Origin: Burkholderia vietnamiensis LMG 10929
GTDB lineage: Bacteria; Pseudomonadota; Gammaproteobacteria; Burkholderiales; Burkholderiaceae
DNA length: 64,000 nucleotides
Direction: 5' to 3'
Assembly (NCBI RefSeq): GCF_000959445.1
Contig: NZ_CP009631.1
Span: forward strand, 1,674,001 to 1,738,000
Shown here: piece by piece, positions 19,719 through 32,940 of the stretch
How positions within the stretch are numbered: position 1 is the first letter of the stretch
Layout: every line of letters starts with the position of its first letter
The notes under the pieces: generated by a model
Databases searched by the model: none
The model's input: only the letters and a program-made list of their open reading frames with translations
What the model was told of the DNA's origin: nothing
Made by a program: the position numbers and the translations under genes

Positions 19719-20573
19719 TTACGCGGCCGCTGCGGCCTGCGCGCACGCCGGGCACGACTTGCCGGGCACGTAGTCCGGCGATTGCTGCGCTTGCGGCGTG
19801 ACGACCGCGCGGCAAGCGAAGCACGTGACGTTCTCGGTCGGCTGCAGCTGCGGGTTCAGCGCGGTGCGGTAATCGAACACGAAGCAGTCGCCGTGGTAGT
19901 GCGCGCCGCCGACTTCCTCGAAGTATTTGAGGATCCCGCCTTCGAGCTGGTACACGTGGTCGATGCCGATTTCCTTCATGTGGATCGCGGCCTTCTCGCA
20001 GCGGATGCCGCCGGTGCAGAACGACACGACCGTCTTGCCTTCGAGATCGGCGCGGTTCGCGTCGATCACTTCGGGGAACTGGCTGAACTTGTCGATCCGG
20101 TAGTCGAGCGCGTCGTCGAACGTGCCGACGTCGACCTCGAACGCATTGCGCGTGTCGAGCATCACGACCGGGCGGCCGTCGTCGTCGTGGCCGCGGTCGA
20201 GCCACGCCTTCAGCGTGCGCGCGTCGACCGACGGCGCGCGGCCGAGTTCGGGCTTGATCGCGGGCTTCTTCATCGTGATGATCTCGCGCTTCAGGCGCAC
20301 GAGCATGCGGCGGAACGGCTGCGAGTCGGACAGGCTTTCCTTGAACTGCAGCGTCGCGAATTTGCCTTCGAACAGCGGATCGTGGCGGAGGTAGTCGACG
20401 AACGCGTCGGTCGCTTCGCGCGGGCCGGCGATGAACAGGTTGATGCCTTCCGGCGCGAGCAGGATCGTGCCGCGCAGGCCGAGTTCGTTGCAGCGGGCGG
20501 TGACGAGCGGGCGCCATTGCTCGATCGCGTCGAGCGACACGAAGTGGTAGGCGGCGAGGTTGACGATGGTCAT
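19719..20573 (-). CDS. trhO: tRNA uridine(34) hydroxylase (rhodanese-domain, YceA/TrhO)
   Basis: TrhO makes 5-hydroxyuridine at position 34 of tRNAs in an O2-dependent manner. The protein has 284 residues. The N-terminal domain ([20 protein letters not shown]...[16 protein letters not shown]) is typical of the family. The rhodanese domain carries [17 protein letters not shown] and the active-site loop [12 protein letters not shown], which holds the catalytic Cys. The C-terminal Cys pairs (CFAC, SCPAC) are also present. The start at MTIVNL is conserved; the longer frame to 20681 adds unconserved residues. It is divergent from dnaE. Confidence 0.94.
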   Translation of the reverse strand: MTIVNLAAYHFVSLDAIEQWRPLVTARCNELGLRGTILLAPEGINLFIAGPREATDAFVDYLRHDPLFEGKFATLQFKESLSDSQPFRRMLVRLKREIITMKKPAIKPELGRAPSVDARTLKAWLDRGHDDDGRPVVMLDTRNAFEVDVGTFDDALDYRIDKFSQFPEVIDANRADLEGKTVVSFCTGGIRCEKAAIHMKEIGIDHVYQLEGGILKYFEEVGGAHYHGDCFVFDYRTALNPQLQPTENVTCFACRAVVTPQAQQSPDYVPGKSCPACAQAAAAA

Positions 20574-20784
20574 GATGGTCCGACGGGAAAACGGCCGCGG
20601 CCGTGCGGCGCACGCACGGCGGCCCCGCAAAAAAGGGTGCGAAGCCGGGACGGTGATTCGAAAACCCGTATTATCCCGCAAACCGGTCGCGCTCCGACAC
20701 CTGGCCGTTCGGATATGGCGCCGCGTGCATCGGCCGAACGGCCAGGCACGGGGATTTTTTGGGCAGCCGTCGCGGCGACGCGGC

Positions 20785-20790
20785 TACAAT
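20785..20790 (+). promoter_or_regulatory. Candidate -10 (TACAAT) for dnaE
   Basis: TACAAT ends only 7 bp before the dnaE ATG, which would start the transcript at or very near the start codon. No -35 at 16-18 bp is evident. Confidence 0.4.
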
Positions 20791-20797
20791 ATCGCCC

Positions 20798-24331
<3,534 letters not shown>

Positions 24332-24358
24332 ACGCCTTGTTGCCGGCTTGATCGCCTG

Positions 24359-24400
24359 CGGCCCGCTGCATCGCGATCGCGCGGTGCAGCGGGCCGTTTT
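24359..24400 (+). terminator. Intrinsic terminator after dnaE
   Basis: CGGCCCGCTGCA (24359-24370) pairs with TGCAGCGGGCCG (24385-24396) and is followed by TTTT. Confidence 0.9.
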
Positions 24401-24435
24401 GTTCGGGGCAGGGATTGGGGCCGTCATCCGGACGC

Positions 24436-24443
24436 TATACAAT
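24436..24443 (+). promoter_or_regulatory. Candidate -10 (TATACAAT) for the GT9 gene
   Basis: TATACAAT contains two overlapping -10-like hexamers, about 117 bp upstream of the start. It is the best promoter-like word in the gap after the dnaE terminator. Confidence 0.45.
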
Positions 24444-24559
24444 CGGTCGCTCGCCACCCAGCGGCGGCGCCGCGAGCCTTTGCGCCGCGCCAGGGGCAGC
24501 AGGTAGGGCGGGGGCTTCCTCCGGCCGTAACGATAAAAAACGACAGCTACATTACATCG

Positions 24560-25648
24560 ATGGCCAACGGTAAGCCGAGGGGCCGGATCCTCGTGATCCG
24601 GATTGATTTTCTGGGCGACATGCTTTGCACGACCGCATTTCTGAGTGCCTTGAAGCAGCGCTGGCCCGAAGCGGAACTGCACGTGGTCGCGAACCGCTAC
24701 AACGCGGCAGTCCTCGCCGGCAACCCGCATGTGCATACCGTCCATACCTACGTGTATAGCCGGCAATGCGAGCGCAACGATCGTCCTGGGCGCATGCGCG
24801 CGTTCGTCGACCGGCTGCGGCTCGTGCGCCGGCTGCGCCGCTTGCGGTTCGACCTCGTCGTCGTGCCCAATGGCGGCATGCACCGCAGCAGCATCCAGTT
24901 CGCGCGCCAGCTCGGCGCCAAGGACTGCCGCTGGCACGATGCGGACTCCGAATTCGACGATCGCAAGCCCGATCACGTCGCGACGCGGCCGATCGCCCAT
25001 GAGGCACTGTCGGGCTTCCGGCTCGTGCCGGAACTCGGTCATACGAATCTCGACGGTCTCGCGCTGTCCGTTTATCCGGATCGTGCGCTGCAAGACACCT
25101 GGCATCGACTGCTCGGGCCGCGCGGCAAGCCGCGCGTCGGGCTGTTCGTGTCGAACAAGGCGGCGGAGCGCCGCTGGCCGGCCGACCGGTGGTGCGAGCT
25201 GGCGCGGCGGCTCGGCGCGATTGCCGATGTGATCGTGTTCCGCGATCCGGTCGTGTCGGCCGCCCACGATGCCGATGCGCACGCGTGGCGAGACGTGGAC
25301 GCGCGGCACGTCGCGCCGCCGTCGGTCGCGGAGATGATGGCGGCGGCGAGCCTGCTCGACGTGATCGTGTCGGCCGACAGCGCACCGGTGCATCTGGCGT
25401 CGGCGCTCGGTGTGCCGGTCGCCGCGCTGTTCGAGGACCGTCCGGAGAAGTATCTGCGCTGGCATCCGGTCGGCGTGCCGCACATGATTCTGCGGGCCGG
25501 TGCGACGGTGGAAGCGATCGGCGTCGACACGCTGGAGCGTGCGGTGCGCCATCTGTTGACGCAGCCCGTGCAGATTGATGCAGCGCCGGAGCGTGCGCTG
25601 CCGCCGGGTGGCGCAACGGCTGAGTTTGCTCGCGCGTCGGCTTCGTAA
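24560..25648 (+). CDS. Glycosyltransferase family 9 (heptosyltransferase-like)
   Basis: This 362-residue cytosolic enzyme belongs to the ADP-heptose:LPS heptosyltransferase family. The N-terminal Rossmann half starts with RILVIRIDFLGDMLCTTAFL, the GT9 R-x(D/L)xxGDxxxxTP-type motif. The C-terminal nucleotide-binding half contains VGLFVSNKAAERRWPADRW, VIVSADSAPVHLASALGVP and ALFEDRPEKYLRWHPVG, replacing the usual DTGxxHxAaaLxxP and lFGPTDPxxwGP. It is probably an LPS-core transferase, given the neighbouring GT9, waaL and GT2 genes. The altered motifs (SADSAPVHLA) argue against calling it waaC or waaF outright. Confidence 0.87.
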   Translation: MANGKPRGRILVIRIDFLGDMLCTTAFLSALKQRWPEAELHVVANRYNAAVLAGNPHVHTVHTYVYSRQCERNDRPGRMRAFVDRLRLVRRLRRLRFDLVVVPNGGMHRSSIQFARQLGAKDCRWHDADSEFDDRKPDHVATRPIAHEALSGFRLVPELGHTNLDGLALSVYPDRALQDTWHRLLGPRGKPRVGLFVSNKAAERRWPADRWCELARRLGAIADVIVFRDPVVSAAHDADAHAWRDVDARHVAPPSVAEMMAAASLLDVIVSADSAPVHLASALGVPVAALFEDRPEKYLRWHPVGVPHMILRAGATVEAIGVDTLERAVRHLLTQPVQIDAAPERALPPGGATAEFARASAS

Positions 25649-25930
25649 CGCGCGTTGCGCGGGTTTTGCGCCGCTGCGGGTGCAGGGTTTGCTGGCCGGC
25701 GCGGCGCATCGCGCTGCTTGCCGCACTCGGAACACCTTGGGCGGCTTGTGAAGCTTCGATGAGGCATGGCGTGGATGCGCCGGGTCGCGAGCCCCAAGCC
25801 CCAAGCCCCAAGCCCCAAGCCCGCACCGTGCCCAGATGTGATCGCCGTCCATCGCCAGTACGCCACGCCTGCCGCCGCAAAATCCTGTACATTGCGAGCC
25901 TTGTTCAGCCAGCTAGCCGGATCCATCGCC
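25649..25930. other. 282 bp gap between the two GT9 genes
   Basis: It carries a 7-bp tandem array and a weak -10-like TACATT near 25889. An open frame continues upstream of the second GT9 gene as far as 25766, but its residues are repeat-encoded (PKPQAPSPKP) and look non-coding. Confidence 0.5.
25791..25818. repeat. Tandem array, 4 copies of GCCCCAA
   Basis: Four perfect 7-bp units are followed by a partial GCCC. The array lies between the two GT9 genes, about 110 bp before the second start. Confidence 0.93.
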
Positions 25931-27109
25931 GTGGCCCTGTTTTCCTCCGCCCGCCCGCCCAGAACCATTCTCGTTGCCGCACCGCGCCGGATCGGCGACG
26001 TGCTGCTGACGACGCCGCTCGTGCGTTCGCTCAAGGCGCGCTGGCCCGACGCCCAAATCGACATGCTGGTGTTTCGCGGCACCGAAGGCGTGCTGGAGCA
26101 CAACCCGGACGTGCGGCGTGTGATCGTCGTCGCCCAGCGCGCGCGGTTCAGCGAGCGGCTGCGCGACGCGCTGTCGATCTGGCGCCGCTACGATCTCGCC
26201 TGCGCGGCACTGAGTTCGGACCGCCCGCGCTTCTACAGCTGGTTTGCCGGCCGCAAGCGCGTTGGCCTCGTCGACCCGAATCGCGTCACGTGGCTCACGC
26301 GGATGATGCTCGACGGAATCGCGATCAATCACCACGAATCCGCGCACACGGTCGTCAGCACGCTCGCGCTCGCGCCGGTGATCGGCATCGAGCCGGTGTC
26401 GGAGGTCGTTGCGCCCGGAATCGGCGACGACCCGGCGCGGCGCGCGCGCTTCGATGCGTGGCTCGCGGAATCGCCGGCGATTCGCGACGGCAGGCCGCTC
26501 GTCGTGCTGCATCCGTATCCGATGTTCCGCTACAAACAATGGCGGCTCGACGGCTGGGTCGAGATGATCGACTGGCTGCGCGGGCAGGGATTCGCGGTCG
26601 CGCTGTCGGGCGGCCCGGCCGATCGCGAGCGCGAATATGCGGAGCAGGTCGCGGCCGAGGCGGGCGGCGACGTGCTGAATCTGGTCGGCCGCCTCACGTT
26701 CGGCGAGAGCGCGGAGCTGGTGCGGCGCGCACGCCTGTTCATCGGCCCCGATACCGGCGCGACGCACGTCGCGGCCGCGACGGGAACCGACACGATCGCG
26801 CTGTTCGGCCCGTCCGATCCGGTGCGCTGGGGGCCGTGGCCGCAGCACTGGCCGCCGACCGAAAATCCGTGGGCGTTGCGCGGCTCAGGCCGGCACGGCA
26901 ACGTGTGGCTGCTGCAGGGCGAAGGTGATTGCGTGCCGTGCCGGCACGAGGGCTGCGAGCGTCACGTCGACAGCCGCAGCGACTGTCTCGCGAATCTCGG
27001 CGCGCAGCGCGTGAAGGCCGCGGCGGCCGAGATGCTCGGGCTGAATCCGCCGGACCCGGCGGGTGTGATCATCGATACGTCGCGGCTCGATCGGGCGCGT
27101 CGGGACTGA
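25931..27109 (+). CDS. Glycosyltransferase family 9 (heptosyltransferase)
   Basis: This is a second GT9 enzyme of 392 residues, closer to the classical heptosyltransferases. The N-terminal motif is ILVAAPRRIGDVLLTTPLVR. The C-terminal ADP-sugar site is LFIGPDTGATHVAAATGTD and ALFGPSDPVRWGPWP. A Cys-containing block (GDCVPCRHEGCERH) is typical of WaaF/WaaQ-like enzymes. The start is taken as the GTG giving MALFSSARPPRTILVAAP, because the residues before it are encoded by the intergenic repeat. Its likely role is inner- or outer-core heptose transfer. It ends convergently on the O-antigen ligase gene. Confidence 0.9.
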   Translation: MALFSSARPPRTILVAAPRRIGDVLLTTPLVRSLKARWPDAQIDMLVFRGTEGVLEHNPDVRRVIVVAQRARFSERLRDALSIWRRYDLACAALSSDRPRFYSWFAGRKRVGLVDPNRVTWLTRMMLDGIAINHHESAHTVVSTLALAPVIGIEPVSEVVAPGIGDDPARRARFDAWLAESPAIRDGRPLVVLHPYPMFRYKQWRLDGWVEMIDWLRGQGFAVALSGGPADREREYAEQVAAEAGGDVLNLVGRLTFGESAELVRRARLFIGPDTGATHVAAATGTDTIALFGPSDPVRWGPWPQHWPPTENPWALRGSGRHGNVWLLQGEGDCVPCRHEGCERHVDSRSDCLANLGAQRVKAAAAEMLGLNPPDPAGVIIDTSRLDRARRD

Positions 27110-27200
27110 CGCGTACCAGCCGCACGGTTTACAGAGCTGAATACGGGCGGCGACGCACGCGTGCCGCCGTACACGAGACGGTGCGGCAGGCGACTCTGTG

Positions 27201-27263
27201 ACCGCCAGTCGCCAGTCGCCAACCGCCAACCGCCAACCGCCAACCGCCAACCGCCAACCGCCA
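27201..27263. repeat. Tandem array, 9 copies of a 7-bp unit
   Basis: One ACCGCCA, two GTCGCCA and six ACCGCCA units run without interruption. The array abuts the 3' end of the O-antigen ligase gene (stop codon at 27267). Confidence 0.95.
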
Positions 27264-27266
27264 GCC

Positions 27267-28550
27267 TCAGGCGCTGCGCCGCAGCGCCGCCGTCTCGCGC
27301 GGCAGCGTGTCGCTGCGCGCCGCGCCGCAGCCGAGCAGGATGCCGGCGAGCAGCACGAGCAGATGTCCTTCGGCGAAATCGAGCAGCAGCGAGTTCGCGA
27401 GACTGCCGATCGTGAAAATCGCGAGCCACGCGAGCAGCAGATGCTTCGAGCGCGGATCCAGCCCACGGCTGCCGCGCGCGATCTGCACGATCAGGTTCAC
27501 GAACAGCAGCACGCCGATCGTGCCGAGCTGCACGGCCATTAACAGGTACTCGTTATGCGGATTCGACGTGAGCTGGCCTTCGGCGGCCGTTTTGCCGGCC
27601 GCGAGCTTCTGGAATTCGAACTCGAGGCCGCCGGCGCCGTAACCGATCACCGGACGCATCCGATACAGCTCGAGGCCCTTCTTGTACCACTCGAGACGCA
27701 GCCCCGTCGACGTCACGGCGTCGGTCTGCCGGTACTGCTGCACTTCGGAGACGACCTTCGTGAGCCGGCCGTTGTGCACGGTACAAGCAGCGGCGACGAG
27801 CGCGGCGCCCGCCAGCACCAGCGCGCCCGCGGCGAGGCTGGCGCGCAGCGGCGACTGGCGGCGCAACACCAGCACGAACCGCACGGCCACGACGAGGATC
27901 AGCAGCAGCGCGATCACCTGCCCGGTGCGGCCCTGAAGCATCACGAAGACGTTGATCAGCGACCACGCGGCCACGCCGGCGTAGGCCGCGCGCGCGAGCG
28001 CGCTGCGCGCCGACAGCGCGAGGTCGGCGGCCTGGTAGAACAGCAGCGCGCCGAACATCCCGGCCGCGATGTGGTTCTTGAACACCCACGCGCGCGACAG
28101 CGGCAGCTCGGTCGAATGCGCGGGCCCGATCGAAGTCAGCCCGAGATAGTTGGTCGTCGACAGCACCAGGATCACGCACAGCGTGCCGAACCACGCACGG
28201 CGCACGATCGGCGCCCAGTTCGAGTGGCGGAACGCGAGCGCGGCAAACGGCAGCAACAGCAACTTGTCGTACTTGGCGACCCAGTTCCACGCCTTCGGGT
28301 GCGGCGCGACCGTGTACGTGATGCTCGCGGCGAGCGCCGCAAGAATCAGCAGCGCCGCGAGCGACGCCGGCTCGGTGACGAACGAGCGCAGCTCGCGCCA
28401 GAATTCAGGAGAGATGACGAGCGCGGCCGCGAACAGTCCGCAGAACACGTTGGTCAGCGCGGTCGACACGGGCACCATGCAGAGCGCGATGACGGCGAAG
28501 GCGCGGGCGGCGGTGAGGCGCCGCGTGGCGGAGGCGGAAAACGAAAGCAT
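27267..28550 (-). CDS. waaL: O-antigen ligase family protein
   Basis: This polytopic inner-membrane protein of 427 residues is predicted to have about 10-12 transmembrane helices (for example AFAVIALCMVPVSTALTNVF and LIALLLILVVAV-type segments). The large periplasmic loop contains RLEWYKKGLELYRMRPVIGYG and the ligase signature GQLTSNPHNEYL, with the conserved His. WaaL transfers undecaprenyl-linked O-antigen to the lipid A-core. The LPS neighbourhood (GT9s, GT2s, msbA) supports the role, although Wzy polymerases share the Wzy_C domain. It is the last gene of a leftward three-gene cluster with 130-137 bp gaps. Confidence 0.87.
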   Translation of the reverse strand: MLSFSASATRRLTAARAFAVIALCMVPVSTALTNVFCGLFAAALVISPEFWRELRSFVTEPASLAALLILAALAASITYTVAPHPKAWNWVAKYDKLLLLPFAALAFRHSNWAPIVRRAWFGTLCVILVLSTTNYLGLTSIGPAHSTELPLSRAWVFKNHIAAGMFGALLFYQAADLALSARSALARAAYAGVAAWSLINVFVMLQGRTGQVIALLLILVVAVRFVLVLRRQSPLRASLAAGALVLAGAALVAAACTVHNGRLTKVVSEVQQYRQTDAVTSTGLRLEWYKKGLELYRMRPVIGYGAGGLEFEFQKLAAGKTAAEGQLTSNPHNEYLLMAVQLGTIGVLLFVNLIVQIARGSRGLDPRSKHLLLAWLAIFTIGSLANSLLLDFAEGHLLVLLAGILLGCGAARSDTLPRETAALRRSA

Positions 28551-28681
28551 CGGAACCTGTCGAATGAACGAATGCGGCGTGCGGGCGTCGCGCTGTTGCC
28601 GCGCGCTACGCCGGCACCCGGGGGCGAAGCGCGCAGTATACGCGAAGCCGCCCGGGCCTCAGCATCGTTGCCGGGGCCGAC

Positions 28682-29524
28682 TCAGCTGAACGCGCGCTTG
28701 ATCCGCGAGCGCAGCAGCGCACGCTTGAGCCGCCCTTCGACGGCCGGCGTGTCGAGGGCGACGCGCGAGCCGGCGGCTTCGCCGCGATGCAGGTAATAGC
28801 GGTCGAAGGTTGCCTGCGTCATGCCCCATTTGTTCAGGAACTGACGGCGCCCGTCGTTCTTGACGATCTTGCCGGTGCTCTTCTGCTGGAAGTGATAGAC
28901 GAGGCTGTCGCCGACGCCGAGGAAGATCCGGCAGCCGGCATCCCAGAATTTCATCGAGAAGTCGTTGTCGCTGCTCATCCCGGGCGACAGCTCGCTGCTG
29001 TAGCCGCCGATGCGGTGCCACCAGTCGCGGTGCACGAGCGTCGGCGGCCACGTCGAGCCGAGCCAGTCGGCGCGGGCGAGTCGCGGCGCGGCCGCGACCA
29101 GCCCCGCCGCGTCGAAATGTTCGGCATCCCGGCCGAAATTGCTGACGACGACGCACGGATTGCGCGTGTCGACCGGCTCGACCATCGTGCCGGACAGCAT
29201 GAACAGATCGGTCGGCATCTGCTCGATGCGGCGCACGAGCGCGGCGTCCCAGCCGGGGCAGCAGTACATGTCGTCGTTCATGTAGACGACGTAGTCGCGC
29301 GTCGCGCGCGCGGCGGCGAGGTTCACTGCGTGGCAGATGCCGATGTTGGCCGGCGACGCGGTGTGCTCGATGCCTTCGCTGCGCACCCAGTCGAGCGTGC
29401 CGTCCGAGCCGTCGTTCACGTGCACGATGATCTGGTGGTCGAACGCGGAATGGCGGCGCAGGCTGTCGACGACGAGCTTGAGGTACGGCAGGTTGTTCCA
29501 GGTCGGAATGATGATGGAGAACAT
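28682..29524 (-). CDS. Glycosyltransferase family 2
   Basis: This 280-residue GT-A glycosyltransferase begins MFSIIIPTWNNLPYLKLVVD, followed by HVNDGSDGTLDWV (nucleotide-sugar binding). It has the metal-binding DxD-type YMNDDMYCCPGWD, ending in a charged tail. No transmembrane segment is evident. The start is placed at MFSIIIP, the family's usual first residues; upstream in-frame sequence to 29650 is Arg/Pro-rich and unconserved. It is likely an LPS outer-core transferase, given waaL downstream and the WaaE-like GT2 upstream. The sugar is unknown. Confidence 0.9.
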   Translation of the reverse strand: MFSIIIPTWNNLPYLKLVVDSLRRHSAFDHQIIVHVNDGSDGTLDWVRSEGIEHTASPANIGICHAVNLAAARATRDYVVYMNDDMYCCPGWDAALVRRIEQMPTDLFMLSGTMVEPVDTRNPCVVVSNFGRDAEHFDAAGLVAAAPRLARADWLGSTWPPTLVHRDWWHRIGGYSSELSPGMSSDNDFSMKFWDAGCRIFLGVGDSLVYHFQQKSTGKIVKNDGRRQFLNKWGMTQATFDRYYLHRGEAAGSRVALDTPAVEGRLKRALLRSRIKRAFS

Positions 29525-29660
29525 GGCAGGTCGAGTCGGTGGTCGTCGTGTCGGCGGCGCGGGGCAGGGCTCGCGCCGCGCGGGCAGCCCGGCATTGTAA
29601 CGCCGGGCCGGCCCGATTCCCGCACGCCGGCTCCCGCGGATGTCCGGCATGCGGCGGCGC

Positions 29661-30413
29661 TCAGCGCGCCGCTTCGTGGCCGAGCTTCAGGAACCGGTAG
29701 TACACCGTTTCCGCGTTGAAGACGGCGATCATGAAGCCCGCCCGGCCGTCGAGGAAGCCGCGCCGCAGCACGTAGGTGCGCACGAACGCCCATGCGCCGC
29801 GCGCAAGCGCCTTGCCGAAGCCGCCGCGCTGGCCGGCCGCGCGGCGCTGGCGCGCACCCGCGGTCGAATAGGCATCGAGCTTGCGCACGACCGTTTCGAA
29901 ATCCTCGTACGAATAGTGCATCAGCTTGCCGGCCAGTCGCTGCGCGGGCGTGTCGAACACGAGCCGTTCGTGCACCAGATCGTCGGAAAAGCGCGCCATG
30001 CCGCGCCGGAACAGCCGCGGCACCCAGTCCGGATACCAGCCGCTGTGGCGGATCCACTGGCCGCAGAAGCTCGACAGCCGGTCGAGCGCATAGACCTGCG
30101 CGGCCGGCGCGCGGATCGCCGCGCGGATCGATTCGGCGAGTTCGGGGCTCACCACCTCGTCGGTGTCGAGCGACAGGATCCAGTCGGTGTCGAGCGCATC
30201 GAGCGCGCGGTTCTTCTGCGGACCGAAGCCCGGCCAGTCGCGCTCGACGATCACGCGCGCGCCGTGCGCGCGGGCGATCGCGACGGTATCGTCGGTGCTG
30301 CCGCCGTCGATCACGACGATGTCGTCGGCGAAGGTCAACGCGTCGAGGCATTGCGCGAGCCGCGCGGCCGCGTTGAGGGCGATGAGAGCGACGCCGAGGG
30401 TGGGTTCTGCCAT
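29661..30413 (-). CDS. LPS core glycosyltransferase, WaaE/KdtX-like (GT2)
   Basis: This 250-residue GT2 enzyme has [20 protein letters not shown], then [15 protein letters not shown] (UDP-sugar site), [18 protein letters not shown] and the DxD-type [14 protein letters not shown]. The WPGFGxQKNxA block is the hallmark of WaaE/KdtX beta-1,4-glucosyltransferases acting on heptose I of the core. It is the first gene of the leftward cluster towards waaL and is divergent from msbA. The protein has a soluble or peripheral membrane character. Confidence 0.9.
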   Translation of the reverse strand: MAEPTLGVALIALNAAARLAQCLDALTFADDIVVIDGGSTDDTVAIARAHGARVIVERDWPGFGPQKNRALDALDTDWILSLDTDEVVSPELAESIRAAIRAPAAQVYALDRLSSFCGQWIRHSGWYPDWVPRLFRRGMARFSDDLVHERLVFDTPAQRLAGKLMHYSYEDFETVVRKLDAYSTAGARQRRAAGQRGGFGKALARGAWAFVRTYVLRRGFLDGRAGFMIAVFNAETVYYRFLKLGHEAAR

Positions 30414-30497
30414 GAAATCGTCGAAAGGGCGGAGAAAACGGTGAGCGGGAGTATACCCGCGCGTCGGCAGCGGCCGTGCCCGCGGGGGCGGTGCAGC

Positions 30498-30503
30498 TAT
30501 AAT
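30498..30503 (+). promoter_or_regulatory. Candidate -10 (TATAAT) for msbA
   Basis: A perfect TATAAT lies about 90 bp upstream of the msbA start, in the 177 bp gap shared with the divergent GT2 gene. No strong -35 is seen. Confidence 0.55.
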
Positions 30504-30590
30504 GTTGGGCCTTTTTCGGCACCCGCCGGACGAGGCGAATCCCTGGCGCCGACGCGCCGGGCGCCGCGTCGCGGCTCAAGAAGGATTGCC

Positions 30591-32372
30591 TTGGAAACCC
30601 AGAACACTCTTCGCAAACCGATGGACGGCGCCAGCACGTCGCCGGTCACGGTCCTCAAGCGCCTGTGGCCGTACATCCGGCCGCTGATCGGCATCGTGGT
30701 GCTCGCCGTGATGACGATGGGCGTCGTCGCCGCCACCGAGGCCGGCATTCCGGCGCTGCTCAAGCCGCTGCTCGACCACGGGTTCGGTTCGCACGGCAGC
30801 GATCGCGCGAAATGGTACGTGCCGATCGCGGTGATCGGGCTCGCGCTCGTGCGCGGCGTGTCGCAGTACGCGTCCAATTACCTGCTCAACTACGTATCGA
30901 ACCGCATCCTGCTGCAGCTGCGGCTCGAGATGTTCCAGCGGATGATCCACACGGGCGCGTCGTTCTTCCAGCGCGAGACCGCGAGCACCGTGATCAACGC
31001 GATCGTGTTCGAGGTCAACCAGATCCTGTCGGTGCTGACCGGCGTGATGGTCACGCTCGTGCGCGATTCGCTGACCGTCGTGTTCCTGCTCGGCTACCTG
31101 TTCATCCTGAACTGGCGGCTCACGCTGATCGTCGCGGTGATCCTGCCGGGCATCGGCTGGCTGGTCAGCAAGATCAATCGCCGCCTGCGCCGCCTGAACC
31201 GCGAGCACCAGACGCTGACCAACGAGCTGTCGTACATCGTCGAGGAGACGGTCGGCGGGTACAAGGTCGTCAAGGTGCACAACGGCGAAGCGTACGAACT
31301 CGACCGCTTCACCTCGATGAGCAAGCGCCTGCGCGGCTATGCGATGCGCATGACGATCTCCGGCGGCCTCGCGCAGCCGCTCACGCAATTCCTCGCGTCG
31401 ATCGCGCTCGCGGTGGTGATCACGATCGCGGTCGTGCAGTCGACGAACGACCAGACGACGGTCGGCGGCTTCGTCGCGTTCGTCACGTCGATGCTGCTGG
31501 TGATTTCGCCGCTCAAGCATCTGATCGACGTGAACCAGCCGCTGCAGCGCGGCATGACCGCCGCCGAGCTGATCTTCGGGCTGATCGACGAGCCGGCCGA
31601 GCCGCAGGGCGGCGGCCGCGAGCTGCCGCATGCGCGCGGTGAGATCGAATTCCGCGACGTGTCGTTCGACTACGGCGCGGCCGAGCGGCCGACGCTCGAC
31701 CGCATTTCGTTCAAGGTCGCGCCGGGCGAGATGATCGCGCTCGCGGGGCCGTCCGGCAGCGGCAAGACGACGCTCGTGAACCTGCTGCCGCGCTTCTTCG
31801 ATCCGACCGGCGGCACGATCCTGGTCGACGGCGTGCCGGTCCGCGACTTCGACATCCACGCGCTGCGCGGGCAGATGGCGATGGTCAGCCAGGACGTGGT
31901 GCTGTTCAACGACACGATCGCCGCGAACGTCGCGTACGGGCAGACGCCGGACCGCGCGCGCGTCCAGGCCGCGCTCGAAGCCGCGAACCTCGCCGACGCG
32001 GTCGCCGCGATGCCGGACGGGCTCGACACGCTGGTCGGCGGCAACGGCATGCGCCTGTCGGGCGGCCAGCGGCAGCGGCTCGCGATCGCGCGCGCGATCT
32101 ACAAGGACGCACCGATCCTGATCCTCGACGAGGCGACCTCCGCGCTCGACTCCGAATCCGAGCGTCACGTGCAAGCCGCGCTCGAACGGCTGATGGAAGG
32201 GCGCACGACGCTCGTGATCGCGCACCGGCTGTCGACCATCGAACGCGCGGACCGCATCCTCGTGCTCGAGGCCGGCAAGATCGTCGAGTCCGGCAGCCAC
32301 GACGAATTGCTGCGTCACGGCGGGCTCTACGCGCATCTGCATCGAATCCAGTATCAGCAGCAGGCGGCCTGA
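30591..32372 (+). CDS. msbA: Lipid A export ATP-binding/permease MsbA
   Basis: This half-size ABC exporter (593 residues) flips lipid A-core across the inner membrane. Six transmembrane helices fill about residues 20-310. The nucleotide-binding domain has Walker [12 protein letters not shown]-loop [12 protein letters not shown], signature [14 protein letters not shown], Walker [13 protein letters not shown] and H-loop [14 protein letters not shown]. The start is the TTG giving [15 protein letters not shown], because AGAAGGA sits 5 bp upstream. An ATG at 30621 lacks a ribosome site. It is linked to the divergent core-assembly genes. Confidence 0.96.
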   Translation: METQNTLRKPMDGASTSPVTVLKRLWPYIRPLIGIVVLAVMTMGVVAATEAGIPALLKPLLDHGFGSHGSDRAKWYVPIAVIGLALVRGVSQYASNYLLNYVSNRILLQLRLEMFQRMIHTGASFFQRETASTVINAIVFEVNQILSVLTGVMVTLVRDSLTVVFLLGYLFILNWRLTLIVAVILPGIGWLVSKINRRLRRLNREHQTLTNELSYIVEETVGGYKVVKVHNGEAYELDRFTSMSKRLRGYAMRMTISGGLAQPLTQFLASIALAVVITIAVVQSTNDQTTVGGFVAFVTSMLLVISPLKHLIDVNQPLQRGMTAAELIFGLIDEPAEPQGGGRELPHARGEIEFRDVSFDYGAAERPTLDRISFKVAPGEMIALAGPSGSGKTTLVNLLPRFFDPTGGTILVDGVPVRDFDIHALRGQMAMVSQDVVLFNDTIAANVAYGQTPDRARVQAALEAANLADAVAAMPDGLDTLVGGNGMRLSGGQRQRLAIARAIYKDAPILILDEATSALDSESERHVQAALERLMEGRTTLVIAHRLSTIERADRILVLEAGKIVESGSHDELLRHGGLYAHLHRIQYQQQAA

Positions 32373-32473
32373 CGTTCGGCACATGCGCCGTGCGCCCCGC
32401 GTGCCATGTGCTAGCCTTGATCGTGCAGGTCCGGTTGTTTCCTGTTCGGCATGACGACACGGAGGGAAGAACG

Positions 32474-32866
32474 ATGACGAAGATGCACGGGATGATGCTG
32501 GCCGCGCTGGTCGCGGCAGGTTTCGCGGCGCCGGCCGCGATGGCGCAAGGTCACGGCAACCAGGGCAACTACGGCGATCACGGCGGCCCCGGCATGCACC
32601 GCGGCCACGGCCCGAAGCACATGCCGCCCGGTCAGGCGATGCATCGCGACGACGACGTACCGCCGCGCTGGGCCGATCAGCCTCGCCGCGACTGGCACCG
32701 GGGCGACCGGCTGCCGCCCGAATTCCGCGATCGCCAGTACGTCGTCGACGATTGGCGCGGCTACCATCTGAGCGCGCCCCCGCGCGGCTATCAGTGGGTC
32801 GGCGTCGGCGGCGATTATCTGCTCGTGCAGATCGGCTCGGGCATCGTGTTGCGGGTCGGCCCCTAA
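32474..32866 (+). CDS. RcnB-family periplasmic protein
   Basis: This 130-residue protein has a signal peptide (MLAALVAAGFAAPAAMA). A His/Gly/Pro-rich mature N-terminus follows (HGNQGNYGDHGG, GMHRGHGPKHMPPG). The RcnB/YohN domain is LPPEFRDRQYVVDDWRGYHL-like followed by GYQWVGVGGDYLLVQIGSG. E. coli RcnB affects Ni/Co homeostasis in the periplasm. The His-rich segment is compatible with metal binding, but no metal exporter is adjacent. GGAGG lies 8 bp before the ATG. Confidence 0.87.
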   Translation: MTKMHGMMLAALVAAGFAAPAAMAQGHGNQGNYGDHGGPGMHRGHGPKHMPPGQAMHRDDDVPPRWADQPRRDWHRGDRLPPEFRDRQYVVDDWRGYHLSAPPRGYQWVGVGGDYLLVQIGSGIVLRVGP

Positions 32867-32896
32867 CCGTTTCGCCCGATCGCTGCCGCATCAGGC

Positions 32897-32918
32897 TGCC
32901 GGGGCCGGCGCCCCGGCA
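32897..32918. terminator. Possible hairpin between convergent rcnB-like and FUSC genes
   Basis: TGCCGGGG pairs with CCCCGGCA around a 6-nt loop. There is no T tract on either side, so a role in termination is uncertain. Confidence 0.4.
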
Positions 32919-32940
32919 ATCGCCTCGCGTGCGGCCGGCC

